Shown piece by piece: positions 39,873 through 48,254 of a DNA stretch of 64,000 bases. The notes under the pieces were generated by a model. The model made no database searches and was not told the origin of the DNA. It was given only the letters and a program-made list of their open reading frames with translations. A program made the position numbers and the translations under genes. How positions within the stretch are numbered: position 1 is the first letter of the stretch; each line of letters starts with the position of its first letter. The stretch comes from JAQBQH01 sp035607415 (GTDB lineage Bacteria > Myxococcota_A > Polyangia > Palsa-1104): the NCBI GenBank assembly GCA_035607415.1, contig DATNAQ010000009.1, positions 82,255 to 146,254 of the forward strand, given 5' to 3'.

Positions 39873-41287
39873 TGCGGAAGATCTGGTGGATGGCGGCGCT
39901 CGCCGTCGTGATCGTGGCGGGCGTGCGGTGCAAGCGATCGAACGGCGCGTACTGCGACGACACGCGTCCGTGTCCGAGCGGCTTCGCCTGCGACACCGTC
40001 GCGCGCGAGTGTCACGTGTCGTCGCTGAACGGCGCCGATCTCGCCGGCACCAGCACCGACATGGCCGGCTGCACCTGCTCGAACCCGACGCCGATCTGCG
40101 TCGCGATGCAGTGCGTCTCGTGCCTGTCGACGTCCGATCCCGACGGCGCCTGCGCCGCGGCCTCGCCGTCGGCGCCGCACTGCGACCCCAGCGGCAACTG
40201 CGTCGCCTGCCGCGACGCCAACGACTGCAGCGGCACCACGCCCTTCTGCGACGCCACCACGCAGGTCTGCCGCGGCTGCATCGCCGACGCGGAGTGCCCG
40301 TCGCTGGTCTGCGATCTCACGCCCGGCACGGCCACGCACCAGTGCGTGCCGGCGTCGAACGTGGTCTACGCCGATGCCGCCGGCCCCAACGGCGACGGCA
40401 AGACGGCGGCGACCGCCAAGGCGAAGATCATGGACGCGATCAACGTCGCCGTCGGTCTCAACCCGGCGCGTCTCTACGTGCACGTCGCCGCCGGCACCTA
40501 CGACGAGGGCACCGGCGTCGGCGGCGCGAACAACACCGTCTACCTCGTCGGCGCCGACGGCGCGTTCATCCACCGCACCAGCCCCGGCGACATCCTCGGC
40601 GCGCAGAACATGGGCACGCTCACCGTGCGCCACATCAAAGCCACCGCCGACAAGGGCAACGCCGCCAACTGTCAGGCCGGCGGCACGCTCACGATCTACG
40701 ACTCGCAGCTCGTCGGCAGCTCGCAGTACGGCGTCTACACGCTGTCGCCCTGCACGCTCACGCTCGACGGCGTCTTCATCGACCACAACAGCAGCGCCGG
40801 CGTCAGCGTCTCGAGCGACTTTACGATCATCAACAGCATCATCACCAACAACATGGGCGCCGGCGGCCTCACCCAGCCGGTCGTCGCGACCAAGATGACC
40901 TTCGCCAACAACACCGTCGCCGACAACACGTCGGGGGCGATCGGCGCCGGCGGCGTCAGCTGCAACATGGCCGGCACGTTCGAGGTCAACAACACGATCC
41001 TCTACAACAACATGCAGGGCGGGACGATCAAGGAGACCACCTGCACCGGCAGCTTCAACGCCAGCGACGATCCCAGCGCCGGCCCGCAGTCGACCGTCGA
41101 CCTCACGATGCAGATGCCCGGCTTCAAGCAGGGCGCGATGGTCACGCCCGACTACTACCACCTCTTGCCGACGTCGCCGTGCGTCGGCGAGGGCTCGGGG
41201 ATGTTCGCGCCCGACCACGACTTCGACGGCAATCCGCGCCCCACGCCTTCGACCGGCAAGTTCGACATCGGCGCCGACCAGCTGTGA
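39872..41287 (+). CDS. Cys-rich beta-helix surface protein (choice-of-anchor Q type)
   Basis: 471 residues. A short N-terminal hydrophobic segment (WWMAALAVVIVAGVRC, possible lipobox-like Cys 20) is followed by a Cys-rich region (about 27-160) with repeated C-x(4-8)-C modules such as CPSGFACDTVARECH. A right-handed beta-helix follows (about 165-400: TFANNTVADNT, FEVNNTILYNN). The end FDGNPRPTPSTGKFDIGA is typical of choice-of-anchor Q surface proteins. Predicted lipid-anchored or secreted; function unknown. Confidence 0.7.
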   Translation: MRKIWWMAALAVVIVAGVRCKRSNGAYCDDTRPCPSGFACDTVARECHVSSLNGADLAGTSTDMAGCTCSNPTPICVAMQCVSCLSTSDPDGACAAASPSAPHCDPSGNCVACRDANDCSGTTPFCDATTQVCRGCIADAECPSLVCDLTPGTATHQCVPASNVVYADAAGPNGDGKTAATAKAKIMDAINVAVGLNPARLYVHVAAGTYDEGTGVGGANNTVYLVGADGAFIHRTSPGDILGAQNMGTLTVRHIKATADKGNAANCQAGGTLTIYDSQLVGSSQYGVYTLSPCTLTLDGVFIDHNSSAGVSVSSDFTIINSIITNNMGAGGLTQPVVATKMTFANNTVADNTSGAIGAGGVSCNMAGTFEVNNTILYNNMQGGTIKETTCTGSFNASDDPSAGPQSTVDLTMQMPGFKQGAMVTPDYYHLLPTSPCVGEGSGMFAPDHDFDGNPRPTPSTGKFDIGADQL

Positions 41288-41345
41288 TCGCGCGCATTGC
41301 GTCCGCCGTGCCGGTCCTCCTAAGGTGCCGGTGGGGGGGCGACGC

Positions 41346-42050
41346 ATGCCCGGTGCCGGAAGGCTGGGGGACAAGGCACAGATTCAAGCCGACGCGCACG
41401 GTTGTCCCGGCTGTCCGCATCCCGGCATCGGGCCGGCGATCTCCGGCTCGGCGAACGTGCTCATCAACGGCCGTCCCGCGCTTCGCGTCGACGACGCGGG
41501 GATCCACGCCGCCTGCTGCGGCGGCAACATGTGGCAGGCCGCGCAGGGCTCGGCGACGGTGTTCATCAACGGCAAGGCCGCGCACCGGATGAACGATCCG
41601 TCGCGCCACTGCGGCGGGACGGGGAAGCTCATCGAAGGATCGGCCGATGTCATCATCGGAGACAGCGGCGGCGGTGGCGGTGGTGGCGGCGGCGGTAGTG
41701 GCGGCGGTAGCAGCAGCAGCAGCAGCGGCAGTGGTAGCAGCAGCGCGAGCGCGGCGCCGGCGGCCAGCCCCGCCGCGCCGCCGCCGAAGCCGGCTCCGAC
41801 TTCGAGCTCGGCCGCGAGCCCGGCCGCGAGCCCGGCCGCCGAGACCCCCAAGCCCGACTCGTGGATCGAGATCGAGCTCGTCGATCAGGACGGCAACCCC
41901 GTCGTCGATCAGCCCTACGAGATCACCACCAGCGACGGCAAGAAGCTCGCCGGCACCACCGACGGCAAGGGCAAGGCGCGCGTCAACTGGATCGAGAGCG
42001 GCGACTGCCAGGTGACCTTCCCCGGCCTGCACGACTGGAAGGCGGGCTGA
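41346..42050 (+). CDS. PAAR-domain spike-tip protein with C-terminal extension
   Basis: 234 residues. The PAAR repeat domain (about 1-100) shows GSANVLINGRPALRVDD, HAACCGG, GSATVFINGKAAHRMND, HCGGTG and EGSADVIIGD; His/Cys residues suit the zinc site at the tip of type VI or related injection spikes. A Gly/Ser then Pro/Ala linker (about 104-170) leads to a small beta domain (IEIELVDQDGNPVVDQPYEI). No signal peptide. It is the first of four tightly packed genes and probably carries the downstream proteins as cargo. Confidence 0.8.
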   Translation: MPGAGRLGDKAQIQADAHGCPGCPHPGIGPAISGSANVLINGRPALRVDDAGIHAACCGGNMWQAAQGSATVFINGKAAHRMNDPSRHCGGTGKLIEGSADVIIGDSGGGGGGGGGGSGGGSSSSSSGSGSSSASAAPAASPAAPPPKPAPTSSSAASPAASPAAETPKPDSWIEIELVDQDGNPVVDQPYEITTSDGKKLAGTTDGKGKARVNWIESGDCQVTFPGLHDWKAG

Positions 42051-42051
42051 C

Positions 42052-42708
42052 ATGCCGAGCTACACCGTCCAGCCCGGCGATTGTCTGACCAGCCTCGCGG
42101 CGCGCTTCGGTCTCACCGAACAGGCGATCCTCGATCACGCCAACAACCAGCGGCTCAAGGATCTCGGGCGCCACCCCAACGTCCTCGCCGCAGGCGACTC
42201 CGTCTTCATCCCCGACGCCGATCCGCACGTCGAGCATTGCGCCACCGACACGCGGCACAAGTTCGTCGTCACGCTGCCCAAGGCCAAGCTGCGTCTCGTG
42301 CTCGTCGACGCCAAGGGGACCGCGTACGCCGGCAAGCGCTACGTCGTCACCGTCGACGGCCAGCGCCGCGAAGGCAAGAGCGGCGGCGACGGCCTCGTCG
42401 AGGTGGACGTTCCGCCGCAGGCCACGCGCGGCCGCCTCCAGGCCTGGATGAGCGACGACGGCGACGAGCCGGAGATCGATCGCGACCTCGCGATCGGACA
42501 CCTGCAGCCGGTGGCGAGCCTCATCGGCGTCCAGGCGCGCCTCGCCAACCTCGGCTTCTCCTGCGAGCCGACCGGCGAGCTCGACGACGCCACGCGCGCG
42601 GCGTTGCGCTCGTTCCGCGCCAAGAACGGCCTGCCCGCGCGCGACGACGATGCGCTCGTCGACGATGCGCTGCGCAAAAAGCTGCGCGACCTGCACGAGG
42701 GAGACTGA
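42052..42708 (+). CDS. LysM and peptidoglycan-binding protein of the PAAR operon
   Basis: 218 residues. An N-terminal LysM (SYTVQPGDCLTSLAARFG, residues 3-50), a central beta domain and a C-terminal PG_binding_1 helix bundle (LIGVQARLANLGFSCEPTG, ALRSFRAKNGLPA). No signal peptide, which fits delivery through an injection system rather than Sec. It starts one base after the PAAR stop. Possible cell-wall docking module for the effector. Confidence 0.7.
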   Translation: MPSYTVQPGDCLTSLAARFGLTEQAILDHANNQRLKDLGRHPNVLAAGDSVFIPDADPHVEHCATDTRHKFVVTLPKAKLRLVLVDAKGTAYAGKRYVVTVDGQRREGKSGGDGLVEVDVPPQATRGRLQAWMSDDGDEPEIDRDLAIGHLQPVASLIGVQARLANLGFSCEPTGELDDATRAALRSFRAKNGLPARDDDALVDDALRKKLRDLHEGD

Positions 42709-42711
42709 CCG

Positions 42712-43155
42712 ATGGGCAACGACCATCACGTCGCGCGGCAGATCAAGAACCGGCTCGCCACCAAGAGCTGGGTCGTCGTGCTCGAATATCCGGTCACCGA
42801 CGACTCGATCACGCTCGAGGCCAAGAAGGGCAAGGTCGGCCCCGCTTCGTCGGTGGTCAAGCTCGACGACCAGCGCGACAAGGCCGTCGAGATCGCGCCC
42901 ATCTTCGACACCGAGTCCTACACGCTGATGCAGCGGCGCGGCAAGGTGTCGCACAAGGTCATGGGCAAGATCGTCGGCAGGTCGATGGCCTGGAAGACGC
43001 CCGGCCCGCCGTCGACGGACGCGCAGAACCCCGATCCGAACGAGGTCAAGCGCAAGCTCGACCGCACCAAGGCGCCTGCCGCCAAGGACGAGCTCCTGCG
43101 CGAGGACGTGAGCGACTTCGGCAAGGTCCCGATCGAAGAGCTGAAGAAGCCATGA
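42712..43155 (+). CDS. small hypothetical protein, possible effector adaptor
   Basis: 147 residues, basic and mostly beta in the N-terminal half (SWVVVLEYPVTDDSITLEA) with a charged tail (KRKLDRTKAPAAKDELLRED). No family recognised. Its stop overlaps the start of the large downstream gene (ATGA). From position it could be an adaptor or chaperone that mounts the effector on the PAAR tip. Confidence 0.5.
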   Translation: MGNDHHVARQIKNRLATKSWVVVLEYPVTDDSITLEAKKGKVGPASSVVKLDDQRDKAVEIAPIFDTESYTLMQRRGKVSHKVMGKIVGRSMAWKTPGPPSTDAQNPDPNEVKRKLDRTKAPAAKDELLREDVSDFGKVPIEELKKP

Positions 43156-45605
43156 GCACGCTCGGGCGGCAGGAGGCGTACGACGAGGCGGTCGCGGTCT
43201 TCGGGCCCAAGGTTCGCTTCGTCGAGTGGAAGATGTACGAGGTCGACAGCTACGACCCGCCGTACTTCCCGTTCGACTTGAAGGGCATCAAGACCTGGGA
43301 CACCTGGACCGAGATCGAAGGCGCGCGCTGGATCTACGCCTTCCGCCGCCCGGCCAGCGATGCCCAGAGCGACGGCCGCAACTCCTCGCCGGCGCTGCTC
43401 GTCGACGAGCTCTACCTCGACGAGCACGGCAAGCTCTTCGCCACCGACGGCGACAAGCTGCTCTCGGGCGACAAGATCGTCGAGCGCGACGATCGCGGCA
43501 AGCCGGCGGCGATCGGCGACAGCGTCTCGTTCATGCGCCAGCTCTTCGGCGTGAACTTCGACTACTGGTTCTTCGGCGCGCGCATCCGCCTGCCCGCCAA
43601 GACGCTCCAGAAGATCATGAACCGGATCCCGCTGTGGACGTCGCGGACCCACTTCTGGCCCGAGGATCCCAACATGCTTTGGGGCACCAAGGACGACGTC
43701 CCGCTGGTCCCCATCGTCGACCCCATCACCATCGCGCGCTACCTGCACGCGTACTACATCAGCGCCGCCAACGACCTCATGAAGTACCTGACGCCGGTCG
43801 AAGATCCCGACGACCGCGACGGCGACGAGAAGAAGAAGCGGGCCGCCAAGCGGCAGAAGAAGCTGCAGGTGGCGCAGATCGTCGACGCGCTGCTCGACGC
43901 CGACAACGGCAACCTCGGCACGCGCAGCAAGGTCAGCCCCGATCGTCAGGCGGCGCTCTTCGACTTTCTGACCGACTACACCAAGGAGGTGCAGTACCGG
44001 ACCGACTGGCGCGATCGCTGGGCGAAGTACCTCGCGCACTGGCTCGGGTCGGAGCCGATCACGCTGCTCGCCGACGCCTACCTCGTGGACGAGAAGAACG
44101 ACTTCCCCTCGTTCTTCCTCGAGATGGCGCTCTGCCACCACCGCCTGTCGGAGAGCACGTACGGCCGCGAGCTCCTCGAGGCGCACTTCGCCGACGTGCC
44201 GAAGTGGACCTGGGTCCACAAATACGTCTTCGGCCGCGGCGGCGAGATCTCGTCCGATCTCCTGCAAGGCATCCGCAAGCTCGGCTCGGCGCCGCTCGAG
44301 ATCATCAAAGAGCACGTCCCGGTCTGGATGTCGAAGACGGTCGCCGACGAGATCAACGAGCACCTCGAGAAGCTCTTCGGCCTCGATCACGAGGTCGTCC
44401 AGACCTTCAAGACCGCCAGCGGCAAAGACTTCTACATGGCGTGGGTCAAGGAGGCGGGGAAGAAGGACGCCATGAAGTTCGGCGAGATCGACAGCGCCAA
44501 GATCATCGCCGAGCACGACAAGGAGCTGAAGCTCACGCCGATGTGGCACGGCGCCGTCACCGGGCTCGCCGCCGGCATCGAGCTCATCAACTTCGGGCTC
44601 AAGCTCAGGAGCTTCGAGGAAAAGTACGACGGCGAAGACCGCTTCGAGAAGGTCATCGCCTTCGTCGATCTCGTCGGTGGCGGGCTCGACCTGGCGAGCG
44701 CCGGCATGGCGATGTTGAAGGTCGGCGGCAAGAAGCTTCCCGCGGTGTTCGGCTTCGTCTCGGCGGCGATCGACACGGTCCTGAGCGGAATCGACGCAGC
44801 CGAGGCGCTCGGCGAAGGCAAGATCGGCCAGGCGGTCGGCTCGGGCGTCATCAGCGTCGGCTCGCTGGTCCTCGCCGCCGGCTTCCTCCTCGAGGCCGAG
44901 GTGATCCCCGGCGCCATCGTCGTCGTCGCCATCGGCTATCTCATCAAGGTCTACTTCGCCGACGACAACGACTACCAGCTCTTCGTCGCGCACTCGGCCT
45001 TCGGCGACTCCGCCGGCAGCGGCGAGGACAAGCCCGGCTGGTACAAGACCGACAAGACGTTCGCCGAATGGTCCGACGATCTCGACGAGCAGCTGCGCGC
45101 GGCGGTGATGTTGCTCTGCAAGTTCGCCGTCGATCCCGACGAGGACGACGCCAAGGTGCGCTACAAGCAGGCGGTCCAGCTGGTGGGTCTGTCGCGCGGC
45201 TCGACCGACGCCGATGCCGTCGCCGCCGCGGCCAAGGACTTCGACAAGACGCTGCGCGGCTTCGAGCTCGACATGGGCTGGCTGCCGCCGGGCGCCAAGC
45301 TCGAGGTCGTGCTCAGCGAGGTCTGGAAGACGACCGGCACGCACACGTTCAAGGCGAGCATCGACTTCGCCACGCGCGACCCGAAGGTCTCGTCGCCCGA
45401 CATGACCGTCGACACCAGCGACCTGAAGAAGATCTCGGTGCACCCGAACGGGACGCAGCGCGCGTTGTACAAGCCTTCGTGGACGCACACCGTCGACGAG
45501 GATCTGCTCGTCATCGCCGTCGCGGCCTGGCTCACCGTCGAGATTCAGGGCAAGAAGTACGAGGTCCGCGCCAAAGACGCGACGCTCTACAAGAACGACT
45601 GGTAG
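43152..45605 (+). CDS. large putative pore-forming effector of the PAAR operon
   Basis: 817 residues, no signal peptide. The N-terminal about 450 residues are soluble and rich in Trp/Tyr/Asp (WTEIEGARWIYAFRRP, WTSRTHFWPEDPNMLW). Then come a cluster of hydrophobic helical segments (about 466-490 and 503-605: GLDLASAGMAMLKVGG, GFVSAAIDTVLSGIDAAEAL, GSGVISVGSLVLAAGFLL, VIPGAIVVVAIGYLIKVYF) and a C-terminal beta-rich domain. Colicin-like hydrophobic helices in an otherwise soluble protein suggest membrane insertion in a target. No named family recognised. No obvious immunity gene follows on the same strand. Confidence 0.5.
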   Translation: MSTLGRQEAYDEAVAVFGPKVRFVEWKMYEVDSYDPPYFPFDLKGIKTWDTWTEIEGARWIYAFRRPASDAQSDGRNSSPALLVDELYLDEHGKLFATDGDKLLSGDKIVERDDRGKPAAIGDSVSFMRQLFGVNFDYWFFGARIRLPAKTLQKIMNRIPLWTSRTHFWPEDPNMLWGTKDDVPLVPIVDPITIARYLHAYYISAANDLMKYLTPVEDPDDRDGDEKKKRAAKRQKKLQVAQIVDALLDADNGNLGTRSKVSPDRQAALFDFLTDYTKEVQYRTDWRDRWAKYLAHWLGSEPITLLADAYLVDEKNDFPSFFLEMALCHHRLSESTYGRELLEAHFADVPKWTWVHKYVFGRGGEISSDLLQGIRKLGSAPLEIIKEHVPVWMSKTVADEINEHLEKLFGLDHEVVQTFKTASGKDFYMAWVKEAGKKDAMKFGEIDSAKIIAEHDKELKLTPMWHGAVTGLAAGIELINFGLKLRSFEEKYDGEDRFEKVIAFVDLVGGGLDLASAGMAMLKVGGKKLPAVFGFVSAAIDTVLSGIDAAEALGEGKIGQAVGSGVISVGSLVLAAGFLLEAEVIPGAIVVVAIGYLIKVYFADDNDYQLFVAHSAFGDSAGSGEDKPGWYKTDKTFAEWSDDLDEQLRAAVMLLCKFAVDPDEDDAKVRYKQAVQLVGLSRGSTDADAVAAAAKDFDKTLRGFELDMGWLPPGAKLEVVLSEVWKTTGTHTFKASIDFATRDPKVSSPDMTVDTSDLKKISVHPNGTQRALYKPSWTHTVDEDLLVIAVAAWLTVEIQGKKYEVRAKDATLYKNDW

Positions 45606-45611
45606 CGCACG

Positions 45612-46184
45612 TTACTTCTTCGGCGCCTTCGACTTCTTGTCTTCGCGCGCCTTGTCCTTCAGAAGATCGCCGCCCCTGGTCGCGTGCAGCACGCCGGCCA
45701 CCGCCGCGCGCGCCGCCTTCGGATCGCGGAGCGGATCGATGCCGGCGTTGACGAGCGCCTGCATCGGCGCCGCCACCACCCCAATGCGCACGCGGGCTGC
45801 GGTGTCACATTTGGTTGGGCCTTCGCGATCGCAGTCGGCCGTGGCTTGCGCCGCCGCGGCCACCGATTCTTTGGCCTGCAAGCGCTCGGCGAACGCCGTC
45901 GCACGGGCGAGCTGCACCCGATGATCGACGACGCCGGCGAACGACGACGTCGTCGCCAGCGACCAGTCCGGATGATCGGCACGTAAATAAGCGTCGGCGA
46001 GCGCGAGCGCCTTGTCGACGTTGGTCGGATCGGTGAACCGCGCGTCCTCGAGCGCGGCGACGCGATCCAATTCGATCTTGTCACCGACGAGCGCCGGCTT
46101 CGCGACGAGAGAGCCACTCGGAAGCAACACGACGACAGCGACGGCTGCCACCGCAATCAGATCCACCAGACGAGGCCAGCTCAT
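45612..46184 (-). CDS. exported or membrane-anchored helical protein, unknown
   Basis: 190 residues from the ATG at 46184. One hydrophobic N-terminal segment (LIAVAAVAVVVLLPSGSLVA), then an Ala-rich helical body with TPR-like stretches (NVDKALALADAYLRADHPDW) and a Lys-rich end. It meets the effector gene tail-to-tail (7 bases) and diverges from aglR. An immunity role is conceivable but not supported by anything beyond position. Confidence 0.55.
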   Translation of the reverse strand: MSWPRLVDLIAVAAVAVVVLLPSGSLVAKPALVGDKIELDRVAALEDARFTDPTNVDKALALADAYLRADHPDWSLATTSSFAGVVDHRVQLARATAFAERLQAKESVAAAAQATADCDREGPTKCDTAARVRIGVVAAPMQALVNAGIDPLRDPKAARAAVAGVLHATRGGDLLKDKAREDKKSKAPKK

Positions 46185-46373
46185 GTGCGACCGGATTCCA
46201 TATATAGCTCTGACACCCAACCGGCGCCCGCGTTCCCGACGATCGCCCGCGCGTCGGAATTTTCCGTCGGTGATTTTTGGCCGTAGCGAATTGCCCCGAT
46301 CCGGGGCGCATGGCTACGCGGGACTTCGCTCTGCAAACTCCGGAAACGCCCGTCAGCCGGCCACTTCGGCGGC

Positions 46374-46389
46374 TGGCATTGGCCCTGCT
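46374..46389 (+). promoter_or_regulatory. sigma-54 promoter candidate for aglRQS
   Basis: TGGCATTGGCCCTGCT has GG (46375-46376) and GC (46387-46388) spaced by ten bases as in sigma-54 promoters; it departs from the consensus at three of the weaker positions. The start would be near 46400, leaving a leader of about 30 bases with ACGGAGGA before the ATG at 46430. Confidence 0.4.
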
Positions 46390-46429
46390 ATGCCCTTGTC
46401 CGCTACCCAACTCCCACGGAGGAATTTCG

Positions 46430-47074
46430 ATGTCCGCACTCAAAGCACTGGCTGATCACTTCCGCGAAGGCGATTGGCCGATGTGGCCGATCCTCGTCAT
46501 CCTGATCGTGGTCTGGGCGATCATCATCGAGCGCATCGTCTATTTGAAGAAGGCGGGCATCGACAAAGAGAAGCTCCTCGCGCTCCTCAAGAGCCAGATC
46601 ATGGCGGGCAACATCCAGGGCGCCATCAAGGTCTGCTCGGGCAACCCGACCCCGATCACCCGCATCATCCAGGCGGGCCTCACCAAGTTCAACCGTCCCG
46701 ACGCCGAAGTGCAGGCTGCGATGGACGAGGCGGCCCTCCGTGAGATTCCGCGCCTCGAGAAGCGCACCGGTTACCTCGCCATGCTCGGCAACGTCGCGAC
46801 GCTCGTCGGCCTCCTCGGCACCATCATCGGCCTCATCAACTCGTTCGCCGGCGTCGCTGGCGTCGACCCGTCGATGAAGGCGACGCTGCTCGCCAAGGGC
46901 ATCTCGGAGGCCATGAACTGCACCGCGTTCGGTCTGATCACGGCCGTCCCGGCGCTCCTGGCCTTCTCGATCCTCAACGGCTGGACGCAGACGATCCTCG
47001 ACGACATCAACGAGGTTTCGGTCCAGGTCGTCAACATGGTGGTCGGTCATCGCAACGCGATGAAGGCGGCGTAA
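46430..47074 (+). CDS. aglR: gliding motor TolQ/ExbB-family subunit, AglR-like
   Basis: 214 residues with the MotA/TolQ/ExbB plan: N-terminal helix MWPILVILIVVWAIIIERIV, a long cytoplasmic loop with ALREIPRLEKRTGYLAMLG, and two C-terminal helices (VATLVGLLGTIIGLINSF, ISEAMNCTAFGLITAVPALL). The family forms the proton-driven stator pentamer around ExbD/TolR dimers. AGGAGG-like SD (46416-46423). It heads an operon with two ExbD-like genes, the one-TolQ/two-TolR layout of Myxococcus aglRQS, and shares the window with glt genes. A TolQR-Pal role is less likely as no tolA, tolB or pal follows. Confidence 0.75.
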   Translation: MSALKALADHFREGDWPMWPILVILIVVWAIIIERIVYLKKAGIDKEKLLALLKSQIMAGNIQGAIKVCSGNPTPITRIIQAGLTKFNRPDAEVQAAMDEAALREIPRLEKRTGYLAMLGNVATLVGLLGTIIGLINSFAGVAGVDPSMKATLLAKGISEAMNCTAFGLITAVPALLAFSILNGWTQTILDDINEVSVQVVNMVVGHRNAMKAA

Positions 47075-47075
47075 C

Positions 47076-47558
47076 ATGGGCGGCGCAGCACCTACACCAA
47101 CAGGAAAAGGCGGCAAAAAGCCGCTGGACGCCCAGCTCAACCTGGTGCCGTTCATCGACCTGTTGTCGTGCTGCATCTCGTTCCTGCTGATCACCGCCGT
47201 GTGGACGCAGCTGGCCCGCATGGACGTGCAGCAGAAGGGGCAGAGCTCCGCTGGTGCCTCCGACGAGAAGCCGCCGGAGAACGTTGTGCAGCTGACCTTG
47301 TTCATCGACAAGGACGGCTACACCTTCGCGAAGTCGACGGGCGAGAATACTCCGATCCCGAAGAAGGGTGACGACTATGACTACGTCAAGCTCGCCGACA
47401 TTCTGAAGGACGCGAAGACGGCGTATCCGGATAAGAACGACATTCAGGTCAAGTCGGACGACGATGTCGTCTACAACAACATCATCAAGACGATGGACGT
47501 GGTCTTGTCGAACAAGTTCCCGGATGTGAGCTTGGGCGACAAGGGAGCGGCGATGTAG
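47076..47558 (+). CDS. aglQ: gliding motor ExbD/TolR-family subunit, AglQ-like
   Basis: 160 residues. One helix holds the proton-channel Asp at residue 28 (LNLVPFIDLLSCCISFLLI); Asp 28 is also the essential residue known for Myxococcus AglQ, so the numbering agrees. A periplasmic domain follows (NVVQLTLFIDKDGYTFAKS). It starts one base after aglR and ends two bases before the next gene. Couples ion flow to gliding force; the GltG tail is a plausible partner. Confidence 0.75.
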   Translation: MGGAAPTPTGKGGKKPLDAQLNLVPFIDLLSCCISFLLITAVWTQLARMDVQQKGQSSAGASDEKPPENVVQLTLFIDKDGYTFAKSTGENTPIPKKGDDYDYVKLADILKDAKTAYPDKNDIQVKSDDDVVYNNIIKTMDVVLSNKFPDVSLGDKGAAM

Positions 47559-47560
47559 CC

Positions 47561-48130
47561 ATGAGCGTCGACAACTTTCACAAACCGAAGTTGATGAGTC
47601 CTCCGGGGCCGCGGCTCCGGAAGTTCATCCCGCTCAAGTTCGTCCGCGGTGGTGCGCACGGCAAGAAGTCGATCTACGCCGAGCTCAACATCACGTCGAT
47701 GGTCGACATGCTGATGATCCTCACCGTCTTCTTGCTCATGACGTTCTCCGCGTCGGGCGAGCTCTTGTCGGTGCAGAAGAACATCGTGTTGCCCGAGGCG
47801 CAGAACTTCCGCGACCTCGAGCAGGCGCCGATCATCGCCGTGTCGAAGGACTCGGTCACGCTCAACGGCACGATGGTGGCCGACGCGACCGTGCTCAATC
47901 AGGACAACACGGCTGATTGGAAGATCGTCGAGCTGTTCGACACGATGGTGACCCTGAAGAACAACTACAAGCTCCTCCACCCGTCGGACGAGTGGAAGGG
48001 CATGGTCATCGTCCAGGCGGACAAGGGCGTCGATTTCAAGGTCATCAAGAAGGTCATGTACTCGTGCGCGATGGCGGGGTATCAGAACGTGAACTTCGCC
48101 GTGCAGCAGAAGGCCAAGGGCGGCGGTTAG
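47561..48130 (+). CDS. aglS: gliding motor ExbD/TolR-family subunit, AglS-like
   Basis: 189 residues. A basic cytoplasmic N-terminus of about 37 residues is followed by one helix with the channel Asp 49 (AELNITSMVDMLMILTVFLL) and a periplasmic domain (LPEAQNFRDLEQAPIIAVS). Distinct from the preceding ExbD-like protein, as AglS is from AglQ. Last gene of the motor operon; a strong intrinsic terminator follows. Confidence 0.75.
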   Translation: MSVDNFHKPKLMSPPGPRLRKFIPLKFVRGGAHGKKSIYAELNITSMVDMLMILTVFLLMTFSASGELLSVQKNIVLPEAQNFRDLEQAPIIAVSKDSVTLNGTMVADATVLNQDNTADWKIVELFDTMVTLKNNYKLLHPSDEWKGMVIVQADKGVDFKVIKKVMYSCAMAGYQNVNFAVQQKAKGGG

Positions 48131-48187
48131 ACGCCCGTTTCGAAGTGGGACGACGGTTCCTCGTTTACCGTCGGTAATTGTTTCCAA

Positions 48188-48230
48188 AAAGGCGCCGGAG
48201 GGGATATCCTTTCGGCGCCTTTCTCTTTTT
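48188..48230 (+). terminator. intrinsic terminator of aglRQS
   Basis: AAAGGCGCCG (48188-48197) pairs perfectly with CGGCGCCTTT (48213-48222) around a 15-base loop and is followed by CTCTTTTT (48223-48230). It is 57 bases after the aglS stop and upstream of the SD of the next gene, so it separates the two transcripts. Confidence 0.85.
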
Positions 48231-48254
48231 CCGCCCAATTCGCCGGAGGGGCTG

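Noticed and set aside
42081..45751. Long frames shifted against the PAAR effector genes on both strands
   Set aside because: Low-complexity Arg-rich products; the chosen frames give LysM, PG-binding and coherent helices with ATGA overlaps.
46430..48130. Tol-Pal or TonB energy system
   Set aside because: One TolQ plus two ExbD-like genes with no tolA, tolB or pal, and Asp 28 plus nearby glt genes, fit aglRQS better.
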